This document shows positions 46,395 through 58,435 of a stretch of 64,000 nucleotides of DNA, piece after piece (positions within the stretch are counted from its first letter, which is position 1; each line of letters starts with the position of its first letter). The notes under the pieces are model-generated. The model searched no databases. It was not told the DNA's origin and saw nothing but the letters and a program-made list of their open reading frames with translations. The DNA is from Bromus sterilis (lineage: Eukaryota > Streptophyta > Magnoliopsida > Poales > Poaceae): assembly GCA_950022295.1 (NCBI GenBank), contig OX465598.1:343183324-343247323 (forward strand). The letters run 5' to 3'. The position numbers were made by a program, and so were the translations under genes.

Positions 46395-47376
46395 TGTCGG
46401 GGGATTGGTACCCGGGTAGGCTCACCCAAGCGGAAGCAACCTTTCAAGACAAGGATGGACCGATTGGGCTGCAGCTGGGCCGAGCTAGGCAACCGTACCG
46501 AATGCCAGCAGTCGGCCCAGGGGCAACCGATCCATCCTATTGTCATCAAGATCATCATCCGATTGGCCCGCAGCTGGGCGGTGGTGGGCGTTAGCACGGC
46601 CGATTGCCTAGCGCAATCGACCCTGCCAAGGGCCACCAGTCGGCCCAGGCGCAGTCGGTACGACCTACCACCTATGGAGAAGTTGACCCCGAGACCAGTC
46701 GGAGGTCCAAGTACGGGGTCATAAATGCGCAATCCCGAGAGATCGGGGTGGCAGAGAAGCCAAGTCACATCGAAGATCTGGCAGAGATACGGTGTCGACC
46801 TCTCCGCCGATTCCGCGGACAGGACGACAAGACCGCACCTCCTAGCGCCACTGTTCGTCATCATGATCTACAAGTCTACAGCATGGGCCGCCGCTCGTAG
46901 GGTCCGGATCATCCGGAGAAGAGCAGTCGGTGGGACTCAGCCGATTAGAGGATGACGGCTGGGCCCAATCGGCAGTGATGTTACCGATTTACCCCGGGCT
47001 CATGCTATAAGAGCCCGGGGTACCCCTCCTGCGTGGGGGACTATCCGCTCAGTAGCACCATTACTCATATTCTTCTCAGTTCATTCACTGCTAGTAGTTA
47101 CTCCTCAAGGAAGCAGGAGAGAGCCCTGCCCATGGCGGCGCTCACCTTCCCCTGAGAAGATAGAGAAGCAGTTATTGTAGCCCGGCTCATTGATATAGAA
47201 GAGACAAGCAGGATTAGGGGTGTTGTCTCTCCGGAGAGCCCCGAACCTGGGTACATCGTGGTGTCCTCCACCGTGTTTGTGCTCAACCCGATTTCGGCAC
47301 CATCGACATCTTCTTCCTCGCGTCTTCCCCTCACTTTAGCCATCCCCATGGCATCTGACGTCACATATCGACGACA
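46395..47376 (+). repeat. 3' LTR of the Tat element
   Basis: 982 bp, TGTCGGGGG to ACGACA, then the TCAAC target duplication. About 41 differences from the 5' LTR by hand alignment, without indels. Confidence 0.92.
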
Positions 47377-49410
47377 TCAACATACCATCAACCTTGAGCC
47401 TGATGCTAGACCCGTTGTTGATCATCAACGACGGTTGAATCCGAAGATGATGGATGTTGTAAGGACTGAGACTCTCAAGCTTCTACCCGCAGGTATTATC
47501 TACCCTATAGCTGATAGTAAGTGGGTAAGACCGGTTCATTGTGTTCTAAAGAAAGGAGGTACAACTGTGGTTCCTAATGGTAAGAATGAACTAATACCTC
47601 AGAGAATTATTATTGGATATAGAATGTGTATTGATTACAGGAACCTGAACAAGGAAACCAGGAAGGACCACTACCCGTTGTCGTTCATCGACCAAATGCT
47701 TGAAAGGTTATCCGAAAATACTCACTTTTTTTATCTTGATGGTTATTCTGGCTTCTCTCAAATTCATGTTAACACTGATGATCAAGAGAAGACCACTTTT
47801 ACTTGTCCCTATGGTACTTATGCTTACAGGCGTATGCCTTTTGGTCTATGTAATGCCCCTGCTACTTTTCAAAGGTGTATGTCTGCTATCTTTCATGGTT
47901 TCTTGGAAGAAATTGTGGAGGTATTCATGGACGATTTCTCCGTCTATGGAACCTCTTTTGACCATTGTCTCCACAACCTTAATAAAGTTTTGCAGAGATG
48001 TGTGGAGAAAAGTTTGGTGCTTCACTGGGAGAAGTGCCACTTTATGGTCAACGAGGGAATTGTTCTTGGCCACAAGATTTCCGAGAGGGGAATTGAGGTG
48101 GATAGGGCCAAGATTGAAGCAATTGAAAGGATGCCCTATCCAAGGGACATCAAAGGTATTCGTAGTTTTCTTGGTCATGCTGGTTTCTATAGAAGATTTA
48201 TTAAAAACTTTTCTAAGACTTTGAGACCCCTCACTAATCTTCTCCAGAAGGATGTTACTTTTGTTTTTGATGAAGATTGTAAGGAAGCCTTCGAAGTTCT
48301 TAAGAAAGCTTTAATGACCGCTCCTATAGTACAACCACCTGACTGGAATTTACCTTTTGAAATTATGTGTGACGCTAGTGATTTTGCTGTTGGAGCTGTT
48401 TTAGGGAAAAGGGTTGATAAGAAGTTGAATGTTATATATTATTCTAGCAAAACCGTTGATAGTGCTCAAAAGAATTATGCTACTACTGAGAAGGAATTCT
48501 TAGCATTAGTGTTTCCTTGTGATAAGTTTAGGCAGTATATTGTTGATTCTAGGATTATTATTCATACTGACCATACTTCCATTAAGTATCTTATGGAGAA
48601 GAAGGATGCCAAACCAAGACTCATCCGATGGGTACGCCTTCAAGAATTTGATTTGCAGATTGTCGATAGGAAAGGAGCAGACAATCCGGTGGCAGATAAT
48701 CTTTCAAGGATGGAAGATATACCACATGATCCCATTCCAGTCAACGACAGTTTTCCAGATGAACAGCTAGCTGTTGTAAAAGTACAATCTCTCTCTGATC
48801 CTTGGTTTGCAGATTATGCTAACTTTATCGTTGCAAAGGCCTACATGTTTAACATTTCAGCATAGGAAGAAGTTCTTCCATGATTTGAGGCACTACTTTT
48901 GGGATGACCCACACCTTTTCAAAGAAGGTCCAGATGGGATCGTGAGGAGATGCATAACAGAACACGAGCAGAAAGACATTCTCAAACAATGCCACGATAG
49001 TCCATATGGAGAACATCACATAAGTCTCTTCAATCAGGTTTTTATTGTCCTACTCTCTTTAAGGATGCTAGAAGTTATGTTTTATCTTGTGATAAGTGTC
49101 AGAGAGTTGGTAATATTAGTACAAGGAATGAGATGCCTGTGAATCACTCTCTAGTGATTGAGCCTTTTGATTGCTGGGGTTTTGATTTTATGGGTCCTTT
49201 TCCTTCCTCGCACAAGTAGACTCACATTTTAGTTGCTGTTGATTATGTAACCAAGTGGGTAGAGAAAATCCCCACTGAAAGTGTTGATCACAAGACATCT
49301 TTGAAAATTCTCAAGGATGTAATTTTTCCTAGGTTTGGAGTACCCAGGTACCTCGAGACTGATGGGGGTTCACACTTTACGCATGGAGCTTTTAGAAAAG
49401 CTTTAGAAAA
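47377..49410 (+). pseudogene. Element C pol: RT - RNase H - integrase (split, frameshifted, truncated)
   Basis: Continues from 32880. RT: YRMCIDYRNLNKETRKDHYP, FYLDGYSGFSQI and catalytic FMDD in EVFMDDFSVYG near 47925-47940. RNase H: IMCDASDFAVGAVLG (48364-48410), TTEKEFLALVF and HTDHTSIKYL. The frame stays open to 48865. Integrase follows with lesions: HDLRHYFWDDPHL and HDSPYG near 48880-49010, then PFDCWGFDFMGPFPSS, a TAG near 49218, and ETDGGSHFTHGAFRK near 49358-49400. It is cut by an LTR at 49411, so the integrase C-terminus and the Athila 3' region are missing. Confidence 0.87.
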
Positions 49411-50605
49411 TGATAACCCACAACTGCAGGGGATCGAGATAGTCTTCGCGGGTAAGAATAACCCAATTTATAGATTCGACTCAAGGGGAGCCAAAGAATA
49501 TCCACAAGCTTTAACAGTGGAGTTGTCAATTCCACCGCACCTCAGATACACTTACTTGCGACAAGATATTAATAGCAACTGCGATATGGAAGTGATGATA
49601 GCAACGGTAATAGTAAAACAGTTAAAGTAAACAACTAGTAACCAGCAGAATTAAAAACACTATAGGCTAGGGAGATGGATGGTTGGGCGCTGCATGGATA
49701 AGACACATCATGTATTTAACTTGGGGCAAGGCACACAGAAAAGCATTGATCATCTAGGCATAAATCAAACATCAGGCATGTATCCCAAAGGTAGTTGTAC
49801 GTGCTTGCAATAAGAACTTCCACAACATCTTTTGTCCTACCATCCCGCTACGAACGGGGCCAAAAGGAACTTATGGAGATTAAGGTGCTCCTGTCAAAGA
49901 GCACCGGAACAAAGCATTAACAATCAATGGATACATGGAATCCTCAAATTATAGTCCATCCCCTTTGGTGTCCCAAGTTGTCACCTTTGCGATCGCCGGT
50001 TCCAGACTATAACAGGTGCAAAAAACTCATAGATAGGATCAAGAACACAGGTATATTCATGAAAACACAAAGGGTTCAGATCTGAAATCATGGCACTCCG
50101 GCCCAAAGTGAAAAGTATTAAGAGCAACAAGTCGAAGCAAATATGATAAACACCAATCTAGATGATAGGAAACATGCCCCCAGCAATATGATAAACTATT
50201 ACATGATCTAACTCATCCAATCCCTACCATCCCCTTTCCCTACAGCAGGGAATTACTCACACATGGATGGAGAAGTCATGGAGGGAGGATGGAATGGCGA
50301 TGATGATGACGATGGCGATGATCTCCCCTCTCCGAAGGCCAAAACAGCCTCCAGATTAGCCCTCCCGGAGAAGAACAGAGGGTGGCGGCGGCTCCGCGAC
50401 GAGAATTGGGAAAACGACTTTTGTTTCGGGGTTTCTCCGTCATGGGAATAAATAGGAGTCCTGGTAGGGCACTAGAGGAGGGGGGAGGCCCCCAGGCGGC
50501 CAGAGGGCGCGGCCCCACCCCTGGCCGCGCCAGGGGGCGCCTGGGGCCCCCTGGCTCCCCTCTGGTCCCACATATGGCATCTGGCTCCTTCGGGTGCGTG
50601 GATTT
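49411..50605 (-). mobile_element. LTR fragment of another Gypsy (Sabrina/WHAM-like), minus strand
   Basis: The plus strand starts TGATAACCCACAACTGC, i.e. an LTR ending GTGGGTTATCA on the minus strand. The GC-rich promoter-leader region with the CCATGACGGAG segment lies at 50380-50570. The target sequence to the left is integrase code of element C, so this is either a solo LTR or the 3' LTR of a longer element. Its other end is hidden by Copia D at 50606. Confidence 0.7.
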
Positions 50606-52430
50606 TGTTGGAATTATGCCCTAGAGGCAATAATAAATTGTATTATTATAATTCCAGGTTCATTATTAATGTTTATATGTCTGTGCTATAACTGCAATGG
50701 CTTATGCGGAGGTTTGCCAAGTAGCATGTTAACTGCCTCCGGAGGAAAACCCATATGCAGGTGTGGAGTATAAACACCAACTGTTCTTAGTCTGCCTCTA
50801 GGACTAACCCGTGTGTTATGGATGACATGTTTTCCTGTTCATAGGGCATTGGAAATGCCGGTAACACATGGGAGCACATTGTTGCCAGAACAAGGGTGCT
50901 GAACCGACCCAATTGTATGATTTACTTTGAGATCACATCGTTTCCATGTTATAAGTAAAATCATCTAAGTTAATATGCATCTGTCCCTCATGACCATAAG
51001 AATGTTTCGTAACTTCATACCGGAGGGTGGGTTTTGACACTGTCCCAACACCACCCGTAACAGGCGTGGCAATAACGGCTTTGATCACTCACACCCGAAA
51101 GTGTGTCAAGGGACTTAACGATTCGAGTTGGGAATTTGCTCCTCTAACGATGGAGAGATACTTCTGTGGGACCTCTCGGTATTACGGCATCCAATATCGT
51201 CTGGACAGACACTGTGAATTGATCACAAGGGATACCGGAATACTAAACGAGAAAATGGAACAAAACGAGAAGGAGGATGACTTGGTATAATGGTTAATGG
51301 TTAATCATGCGGATACCTAATAGATCTCAGCTCAGGTTTTGTATAGTATCGTGAAGAAAATAGGACTGGCATGTTAAGCTTGTGGTTCACTCGAATTTAT
51401 ATTCGTGTAGGTACGGGAACCGTTATGGGTGTCCATGGCTCCGCTATCGACTATTGTTCCGCGAGAAAGTCAGTTTCCGGATCATGTCCGTATCCTACCG
51501 AACCTATGGGGTCACACACTTAAAGGTAGATGATCTGTAGAGTACTAGAGTGATAGGAGCATGTATTTATCACACCACGAATGTCTCGGAGTGATCGGGT
51601 TATAATCAGTGAGAAAACCGGAACCGTTTCGGAGACCCGGTAAAGTACCGGGAAGAGTTTTGAGAAAACCGGGTAAAACCGGAGGGCCGGAAAAGTTCCG
51701 AGTTGGTCTAGATATATTTAATATTCATTTATTAAGTATTTTGAAAAGGTTTCGGAATTAAATTAATGAATTTAATATCAATGGGCTCCCTCTCACTTGG
51801 AAGGCCCAAGTGGAGAGGGAGCACTTGGGCCAAAGGTGGCCCGGGAGGGGAGGCGCCTTGGGGGAGTTTCCAGGAAGCTTCCCCCCCCTCCTTGGCGCTG
51901 CCCTAGGGGAGGGGAAACCCTAGGGCGCAGCCCCTAGGGCTTCCCCCTCCTCCAAGGTGGATCCCCTCCCCCTCCCCCTATAAATAGAGGAGGTGGGGGC
52001 ACCCCTTCAACATACGATTGAAGTTGTTCTCTCCCGAAAGGCTGCCCCCTCTCTCTCCCTCTCATTAGATCCAATCTCATCCACCCCGAAGGGCTGCTCC
52101 TCCCTCCTCTCTACTCCGGTGGCGCCGAGCTCTGGACTGCGGAGCCCTGCCGGATCATCTACACTGTACGTGCGGATCAACCGTAGAGAGATCGTACGTT
52201 CGATCTTCGTTCGAGGGACTCCACGATGATTAGATCTGTTCGTGGGAGTGTTCATCTTTACGCTTCTCCGACTCTCCATCAACATCTTCCGCTGCGAGAG
52301 AAGTGCATCCGTTGAACGGTTGCAGGAAGGTAACAAGATCGATAACCTTGTCTGCATCTTCCTAGATCCGTTTTGGGTTTGGTTTTCGTAGTGCCGGAAT
52401 TTTTTTTGTTTTCTACTCTGAATCCCAACA
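50606..52430 (+). mobile_element. 5' LTR of Copia D (Angela/Maximus-like)
   Basis: 1825 bp, TGTTGGAATTATGCCCTAG to GAATCCCAACA. CCTATAAATAGAGG at about 51978-51991 is the core promoter. It is related to but clearly distinct from the LTRs at 2840 and 6926. The flank GATTT (50601-50605) would be the target duplication. Confidence 0.88.
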
Positions 52431-53442
52431 ATGGTATCATGAGCTAGTCTAGTGCTAGATGCAGGTTCGATCTAGAGTTCATAAGTGATGAACGGGCATT
52501 GCACAAAATTTTCATTGTGGGCGGTTTTTTGATAATAGATCTAAATTGAATCTTCTAGTTGCTTCTCCTCTAATTGCACAAGTTGATCCCTCCTGCATTG
52601 CTTGATTTTGTTACAAACATCTTGCCCCTCGGGGTCCTTCTATGCTGCTCCTAAGTATGCTGGTCGCACGAAGATGATTTGGGTCTTGCTTTTGGTGTGG
52701 AGAAATTGTGTAACAAAAGGGGCATGTTAGAGTCTTGACCTAGCACAGGGATCACGCGTATTGACGATTGTTCAGTATGGGTCATGAGATTAAACTGTAG
52801 TCTCATGGTTCATACGCCCCGAGTGTTAATCTAGACACTTGAAGATTATGCTTTATGTGGTTACGTAGCTAGCAAAACGTTTTGCCTTGCAAACCCTAGC
52901 AGCCACGTAAAAGATGCAAAGAACGAGTAGAAGAACGTCTAACTTGTTTTTGCAGGAACATGTGATGTGGTATAGTCTTCGTCATGATAAAAGTTGTATG
53001 AGATGATTATACTTTGTACATGTTAAATTTTCATGACTTGCATGTCATGGTACGGCATGATGGCTGGAGCCATATGATTGTCATTTATTCGGCCTACGTG
53101 CCAAACTTCATGTAATTTTCTTTTAGTAGAATAGATGCTAGCAATAGTTGTAGTATCTACATGAAGATGATGATCATACGTCATGGTGCTTGACGACATG
53201 TCGTGCGTGGAGGTGATGCTCTCCGCCAAAAGAAGATGAAGAAAGAAAAGCATGGTGCTTGGAGTTTCTTGAAGAAAAGGGCTATACCATATCACATACT
53301 TTAAATTGCATGTGATGTTAATCCTTTTCATTGCCTGTTTTGATTGCACACTAGTTGTAATTTTAATAGGATGATCTCTCTTAAAATATCAAGAAGTTCG
53401 TGCTCTCCCAACGGTGCAACCATCTGTAATAAATGCCACCCG
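52431..53442 (+). other. Primer site and leader of Copia D, cut by CACTA-2
   Basis: TGGTATCATGAGC at 52432 is the initiator-Met primer site with one inserted base. The leader is collinear with that of the young Copia (8981-10336). No gag start is reached before CACTA-2 begins at 53443. Confidence 0.75.
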
Positions 53443-53830
53443 CACTACTAGGGAAAAGCTTATAGGTAGAGGCTTAACAGTAGCGCCCTTTAAAGACAGG
53501 CGCTACTGCTAATTAGCAGTAGCGCGCTATATGGACGCTCGCTATTGATATGCCTGTATCAGTAGCGCCTCATCTATGGACCCGCTACTGGTAAAGGTGG
53601 TCCCCATCAAACCCAGCTGACAAGTTTTAGTAGCAGCGCCCCCCCCCCCGGAAAGCCCGGTACTACTATCTACTTATCAGTAGCGCCCTTCCGTTACGCC
53701 CGCTGCTGCTAATGTGGACCCAACTTAACCCAGAGGCCCGCAAATAGCAGCAGCGCGTGATCTATTGGGTCGCTACTACTAAAAGAATAGCAGTAGCGTC
53801 GTAGCGGTACAGGCGCTACTGGTAAGGCGC
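53443..53830. repeat. CACTA-2 terminus and subterminal palindrome array
   Basis: The terminus CACTACTAGGGAAAAGC is followed by units such as CAGTAGCGCCC..GGCGCTACTG in both orientations with variable spacers. The sequence is unrelated to the CACTA-1 units but has the same palindromic design. Confidence 0.87.
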
Positions 53831-54255
53831 AGCAGCCACCTTTCCACCAACCATCCCCCTCCCCCCTCCTCTCTCTCCCTCACTTGCTTCTTCCTCATTC
53901 CTTCTCCTACCTCTTGTCCATCTCCATTAATGCATTACACCATCTCCATTAATGCACTACACATCATCTTCATTAATGCAATATCTCTCTCTTTCCTTCT
54001 AATTTGCTCCTCCTCCACCACCACATATCATGCATAAATGCATCTAGCTATCTCTCTTTCTCACCTTTGCCTCCTTCCCCTCACTAGCTAGTGCAAGCTT
54101 CTCCCAAGTGTGATATTTTAACAAAAGGTATATATTTTCTCTCTCTCTCTCTTAATTAATTACTAGCTAGCTAGGTACGTGGATGCATGAGATGTGAGTA
54201 AAAAATTGTGCTTTGCATCAATGAAAATATTTGTGTGTGTGTGTATGGGTGTGTG
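53831..54255 (+). other. Presumed promoter and 5' untranslated region of CACTA-2 TNP2
   Basis: Pyrimidine-rich (CTCTCTCTCT runs near 54136-54150) with repeated CCATCTCCATTAATGCA words at 53918-53975. No gene is seen. Confidence 0.5.
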
Positions 54256-54368
54256 ATATGAGAGTTTGCCTATGTTTTTCCGAAATGTCGATTTACTTCC
54301 GTTTCGGCGAATTTCGGGCAAACTCTATATGTCCTATTTTTAGGAAGGTCATGCCGAATTTTTGTAGT
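54256..54368 (+). promoter_or_regulatory. Conserved CACTA leader hairpin, copy A (before CACTA-2 TNP2)
   Basis: The outer stem AGAGTTTGCC (54261-54270) with GGCAAACTCT (54317-54326) is perfect over 10 bp and extends by ATAT pairs past one bulge. Inner stem CCGAAA (54280-54285) with TTTCGG (54302-54307), loop TGTCGATTTACTTCCG. Downstream GGAAGGTCATGCCGAATTTTT-like motif (54343-54363). A likely splice acceptor AACTCGTAG precedes GCGACCATG at 54421. Confidence 0.77.
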
Positions 54369-54427
54369 ACTTTGATATGCATATGCATGTCGTTATAATC
54401 TTTTGTTTGTATAACTCGTAGGCGACC

Positions 54428-57400
54428 ATGAAGGTCTATGGAAGGATGGTGGATAGATACTTTCGATCCGCAGTGGACGACATGGTTGAAAAAAATGAAA
54501 AGGAGATTTTATGTCCTTATCGAAAATGCAAAGAAGGCGTCTGGCTGGACCCCTTTAAGGGTGGACGTTTGAAGGCGCACCTGCTTAGATATGGTTTCAT
54601 GGATGGCTATACTCGATGGATAACTGAAGATGATGATGACGATATCGACGATGCAACCAATAACCCCATGGAATCGGATGAAGAGATGATTGATGGATCC
54701 GAAGACGAAGAGGGCGCTGGAAATGACGGCGGAGAAGAGGCCGCACATGGTAATGGCGGAGAAGATCAGACCGAACATGACAGATCCTTCGTCGCTACTA
54801 AATTCAATCGTGCGGGACCCTCATGTTCGAGACCTGCTTCGCAAGAAGACGACTAGCGACAGAGCTGGTTCTAGAGAGGAGGCCAAGTTGGAGCAACTGG
54901 AGGTAGACTCGAAGACTCCATTGTATGATGGTTGCACTCCTGAGGTGACCCGCTTGAGTTTCACGCTCGAACTTCTAAAGATGAAGGCTAAAAATTAATG
55001 GAGCGACAAAAGCCTCGATGATCATCTCAAGTATCTAAACAAGACAGTTCTTCCCCCGGGGAACCTTTGTCCTACTAGTGTCGATGAGGCCAAGAAGATT
55101 GTGTGCCCTCTTGATCTGCCGCACATTAGATACCATGCATGCATCAATGATTGCATCATTTATCGGAACGAGAACGCAGAAAAAACCAGTTGTCCGGTGT
55201 GCAATGCTGATAGATACAAGAAGGCCGGAAAGAAATATCCTCAGAAAGTTGTATGGTACTTTCCGATCATTCCTCGTCTGCAGCGTTATTTCGTAGATCC
55301 TAAGGAAGCTGAGCTCATGCGGTGGCACGCGGTCAGGAAGGTGCCCGATGATGGAGATGATCCGAAGATGAGACACCCTGTGGACGGAAGCCAGTGGTGA
55401 GCGTTGAACGCCGAATATGAATTTCATCTTGATCCAAGGAACGTCATGCTTGGCGTGAGTTCAGATGGCATGAATCCGTTTGGCAAGCAGAACACCAACC
55501 ATAGCACATGGCCCGTGTTTGTATGGATGTACAACATTCCCCCGTGGAAGTACATGAAGACAAAGTACATACACATGAGCATTCTGATTCAAGGGCCGAA
55601 ACAGCCGGGAAATAATATTAATCTATATCTCGAGCTATTGAAAGAGGAGCTAGAAATGTTATGGAAATCACCAGTCAAGACATGGGACGCTTTCAAAAAA
55701 GAATATTTCTATATGAAAGCCGCGGTGCTGACGACGGTGCACGATTATCTCGATTACGGATATGTATCAGGCCAGGTGTGCCATGGATATTGCGGATGCA
55801 CGAGGTGCATGGATGATACAATGTCTCAGCAGCTAACGAAAGATGGTGGGTCTGCGAAAATCGTGTACATGGGGCATCGAAGATGGCTCGAGAAGAATGA
55901 CCCGTGGAGAAACCGTGGAGATCTATTCAATGGTGAGACTGAGCATTGAGGACCTCCACGTAAGAGGAGCGGTGCCGAAATGGATGAGTTGTTGAAAAAC
56001 TGGAAAGACTGCCCCGCGCCTGGAAAGATGAAAAAACCAGAGCCGCTGCTGAAGGTATGGAAAACAAGGTCTGTTTTCTGGGACTTGGAGTACTGGCCCA
56101 AACTCGATACACCTCATTGTCTTGATCAAATGCATATCACGAAGAATGTTCTCGAGAGTTTGCTTGGCACACTGATGAACATGCCGGAGAAGACCAAGGA
56201 TGGGCCAAAGGCAAGAAGAGACTTGAAAGATTTGGAAATAAGGGCAGATCTCCACATGCCCCGTAAAACGGCCGAGACAAAGACGGAGACAGAGGCGGGG
56301 GACAGGAGGCGGGGCAAAAAAGTAAAGAAGAAGGAAGAGAAATATTTCCCCCCTTCTTGCTTCACCTTCAATACTAAGGAGATCGATCAATTTTTCAAGT
56401 GTCTTACCGGAATAAAAGTTAGTTCCGGTTACTGTGGGAAGATAAGCAGATATCTAGACATGCAGAAAAAAGGTTCGGCGGGATGAAGTCTCATGACTGT
56501 CACGTGATGATGACGCAGATACTACCGGTTGCCCTTAGAGGGATAATGGACAAGCACGTTCGTGACACGCTTACTGGTTTCTGTAATTTTTTCGATGTTA
56601 TCTCTCGAAATTCGATCAGTTCGAAGCAGCTCACAAGGCTACAGGAAGAGATTGTTGTCATACTATGTGAGCTCGAGATGTACTTCCCGCCCACATTCTT
56701 TGACGTCATGGTGCATCTGTGTGTCCACATTGCGGACGACATCATCGACCTTGGCCCGTCATACCTGCACAACATGATGCCGTTCGAGAGGATGAATGGG
56801 GTCATCAAAGGATTCGTTCGTAACATGTCCCGACCAGATGGAAGCATCGTACAAGCCTATCTGACACAAGAGTGCATCTCTTTCTGCGAGAATTATCTAA
56901 GCAACGGAGACGACGACGTCCCTGTTGTTGGTTTGCCCGTTAACAAGCACCATGGGAGGCTCGGAGGAGAAGGTCACACCAACGGTCGGAGGGAACTGCA
57001 TGTCGACCACTCGGATCTACGCAATGACTTTGACAGGGCAAACTTAGTAGTGCTACAACATCTTGACGTGGTAGACCCTTTCGTGACACTGCACAAAGAA
57101 ACCATCGCCAAGAAGTACCATGACCAGGGCCTACGCAAGACGGACGCCGAAGTTACTAGAGAGAACAAATCCACTTTCTTGCCTTGGTTCAAAGAGCATG
57201 TTCTTGCCAATCCCCCGGAAGAGGGGTCTACAGACGCATTGCTCAAATACGCCTTAGCACATGGCCCTGCTGTCAAACTTCCTCACCTATCAAGCATACG
57301 ATATAAACGGATACACGTTCTATACGGAGGCCAGAGATATGAAAAGTGATTTCCAGAACTCGGGGGTGATGATAGATTGCATGACTGACGACAACGGCTC

Positions 57401-57905
57401 AACGGAAAGATATTACGGAAGGGTCGAAGAGATCTGGGAGCTTAACTACTCTGGACTACACAATGCGACGATGTTCCGTGTCAGATGGGCTAAGAATGTC
57501 GAAAGAGAAAACCGGTATTTCACTACTATGTCTATACCCGACGCCAAGAGCGCTACCGTGAACGTCATCGCCAAAAATGAGCCATGGATACATGCTAAGC
57601 ACATGACACAATGTTTCTACATAACCGACCCGAGCAATCCCAGCCGTGTTGTCGTGAGGAGAGGCAAAAGAAACATCGTCGGAATGGATGGAGTCGCCAA
57701 CATAGAAGACTATGACCAGTACGGCAACCCGATGAGGGAAGATGACGACGACGATGAAGCATATGTCAAAAGAAGAATGAAGACTACATTACCTATGAAA
57801 GATCGTACTCCATGGAAAAGGAAAAGTCACAACGAGGGCCTAAATTATTCGGAAACGAACAAAAAAGGAAAGAAACTAATCACTAAGAAACGTCCTCGAC
57901 GCTGA
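54428..57905 (+). pseudogene. CACTA-2 gene 1: TNP2-type transposase (multiple lesions)
   Basis: Start ATG 54428 (MKVYGRMVDRYFRS). Domains in order as in CACTA-1: transposase-associated domain (CPYRKCKEGVWLDPFKGG, GFMDGYTRW), acidic linker, Transposase_21 core (CPLDLPHIRYHACINDC, VWYFPIIPRLQRYF, GVSSDGMNPFG, DQMHITKNVLESL), DUF4218 (MKSHDCHVMMTQILPVALRG) and DUF4216 (AYDINGYTFYTEA, MFRVRWAKN), with a basic tail to 57905. Lesions: a frameshift near 54780, TAA 54996-54998, TGA 55398-55400, TGA 55947-55949, a frameshift in the A-run near 56465 and one near 57280. It is about the same length as CACTA-1 TNP2, so loss is by small changes only. Confidence 0.88.
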
Positions 57906-58089
57906 GAAACTAAATGTGTGTTGTAATCTATATAAGTATCTATTTTGTATACTTGCACTTTAACCGCGTTATCGATCGGTCAAATTATATATTGTCGCTT
58001 TTAAATATACATTATATAAATTGTATCGGTCGTTGTTCAGGAAAAAAATTAAAAAGGAAATGGAAAGAGGGAAAAAAATGCCAGAAATA
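57906..58089. other. Spacer after CACTA-2 TNP2
   Basis: AT-rich 3' flank, probably the transcript end of TNP2. No gene is seen. Confidence 0.4.
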
Positions 58090-58265
58090 TCAGTAGCGGG
58101 CCCTGTCAGCGCGCGCTACTGCTAAGGTTTAGCAGTAGCGGGCCCTGTCAGAGCGGGCTACTGCTAAACTTAAGCGGGTCACCTCTAAGTTTTAGCAGTA
58201 GCGGGCCCTGTCAGAGCGCACTTAGCAGTAGCGCGCTCTGACAGGGCCCGCTACTGCTAAGTTTC
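58090..58265. repeat. CACTA-2 internal palindrome array between the two genes
   Basis: Units AGCAGTAGCGGGCCCTGTCAG and their reverse complements (CTGACAGGGCCCGCTACTGCT) repeat several times. It stands at the same place as the internal array of CACTA-1, although the sequences are unrelated. Confidence 0.87.
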
Positions 58266-58435
58266 ACTTAAACCGGTCGGGCGGGTTCTTCTTTTCATTC
58301 CCCTCTATCTCATCTCCCTCTCGAACTTCTCCCCGGCCGCCGTCGTCGTCGCCGCGCCTCCCCGCCCTCGTCGCCTCGCCTCCCCGGTATGCCTGCAGGC
58401 CTCTATTATGCTTAGGCCAGTAGTGCTAGCATCAT

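Larger units (their letters stand above)
32881..47376 (+). mobile_element. Complete Tat-lineage Ty3/Gypsy element with an antisense gene
   Basis: 14.5 kb, LTRs of exactly 982 bp each, 5-bp target duplication and a primer site. Gag-protease and RT-RNaseH-integrase are on the plus strand, then a 4.3-kb intron-containing gene on the minus strand before the 3' LTR. The second (plant-type) RNase H between RT and integrase and the 3' antisense gene both place it in the Tat/Grande/Ogre group. LTRs differ at about 41 positions by eye (about 96% identity), about 1.6 million years at 1.3e-8 per site per year. All frames carry lesions. Confidence 0.92.
30785..49410 (+). mobile_element. Athila-type Gypsy element C, split by the Tat element
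   Basis: LTR tail 30785-30845 (ending GGGTCATCA), primer site, gag-protease (30957-32880), then the Tat insert, then RT, RNase H and integrase (47377-49410). The frame reads directly from 32880 to 47382 if the insert and one TCAAC are removed. It is cut at 49410 by a minus-strand LTR. The 5' LTR is almost wholly lost to Copia B. Confidence 0.85.
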
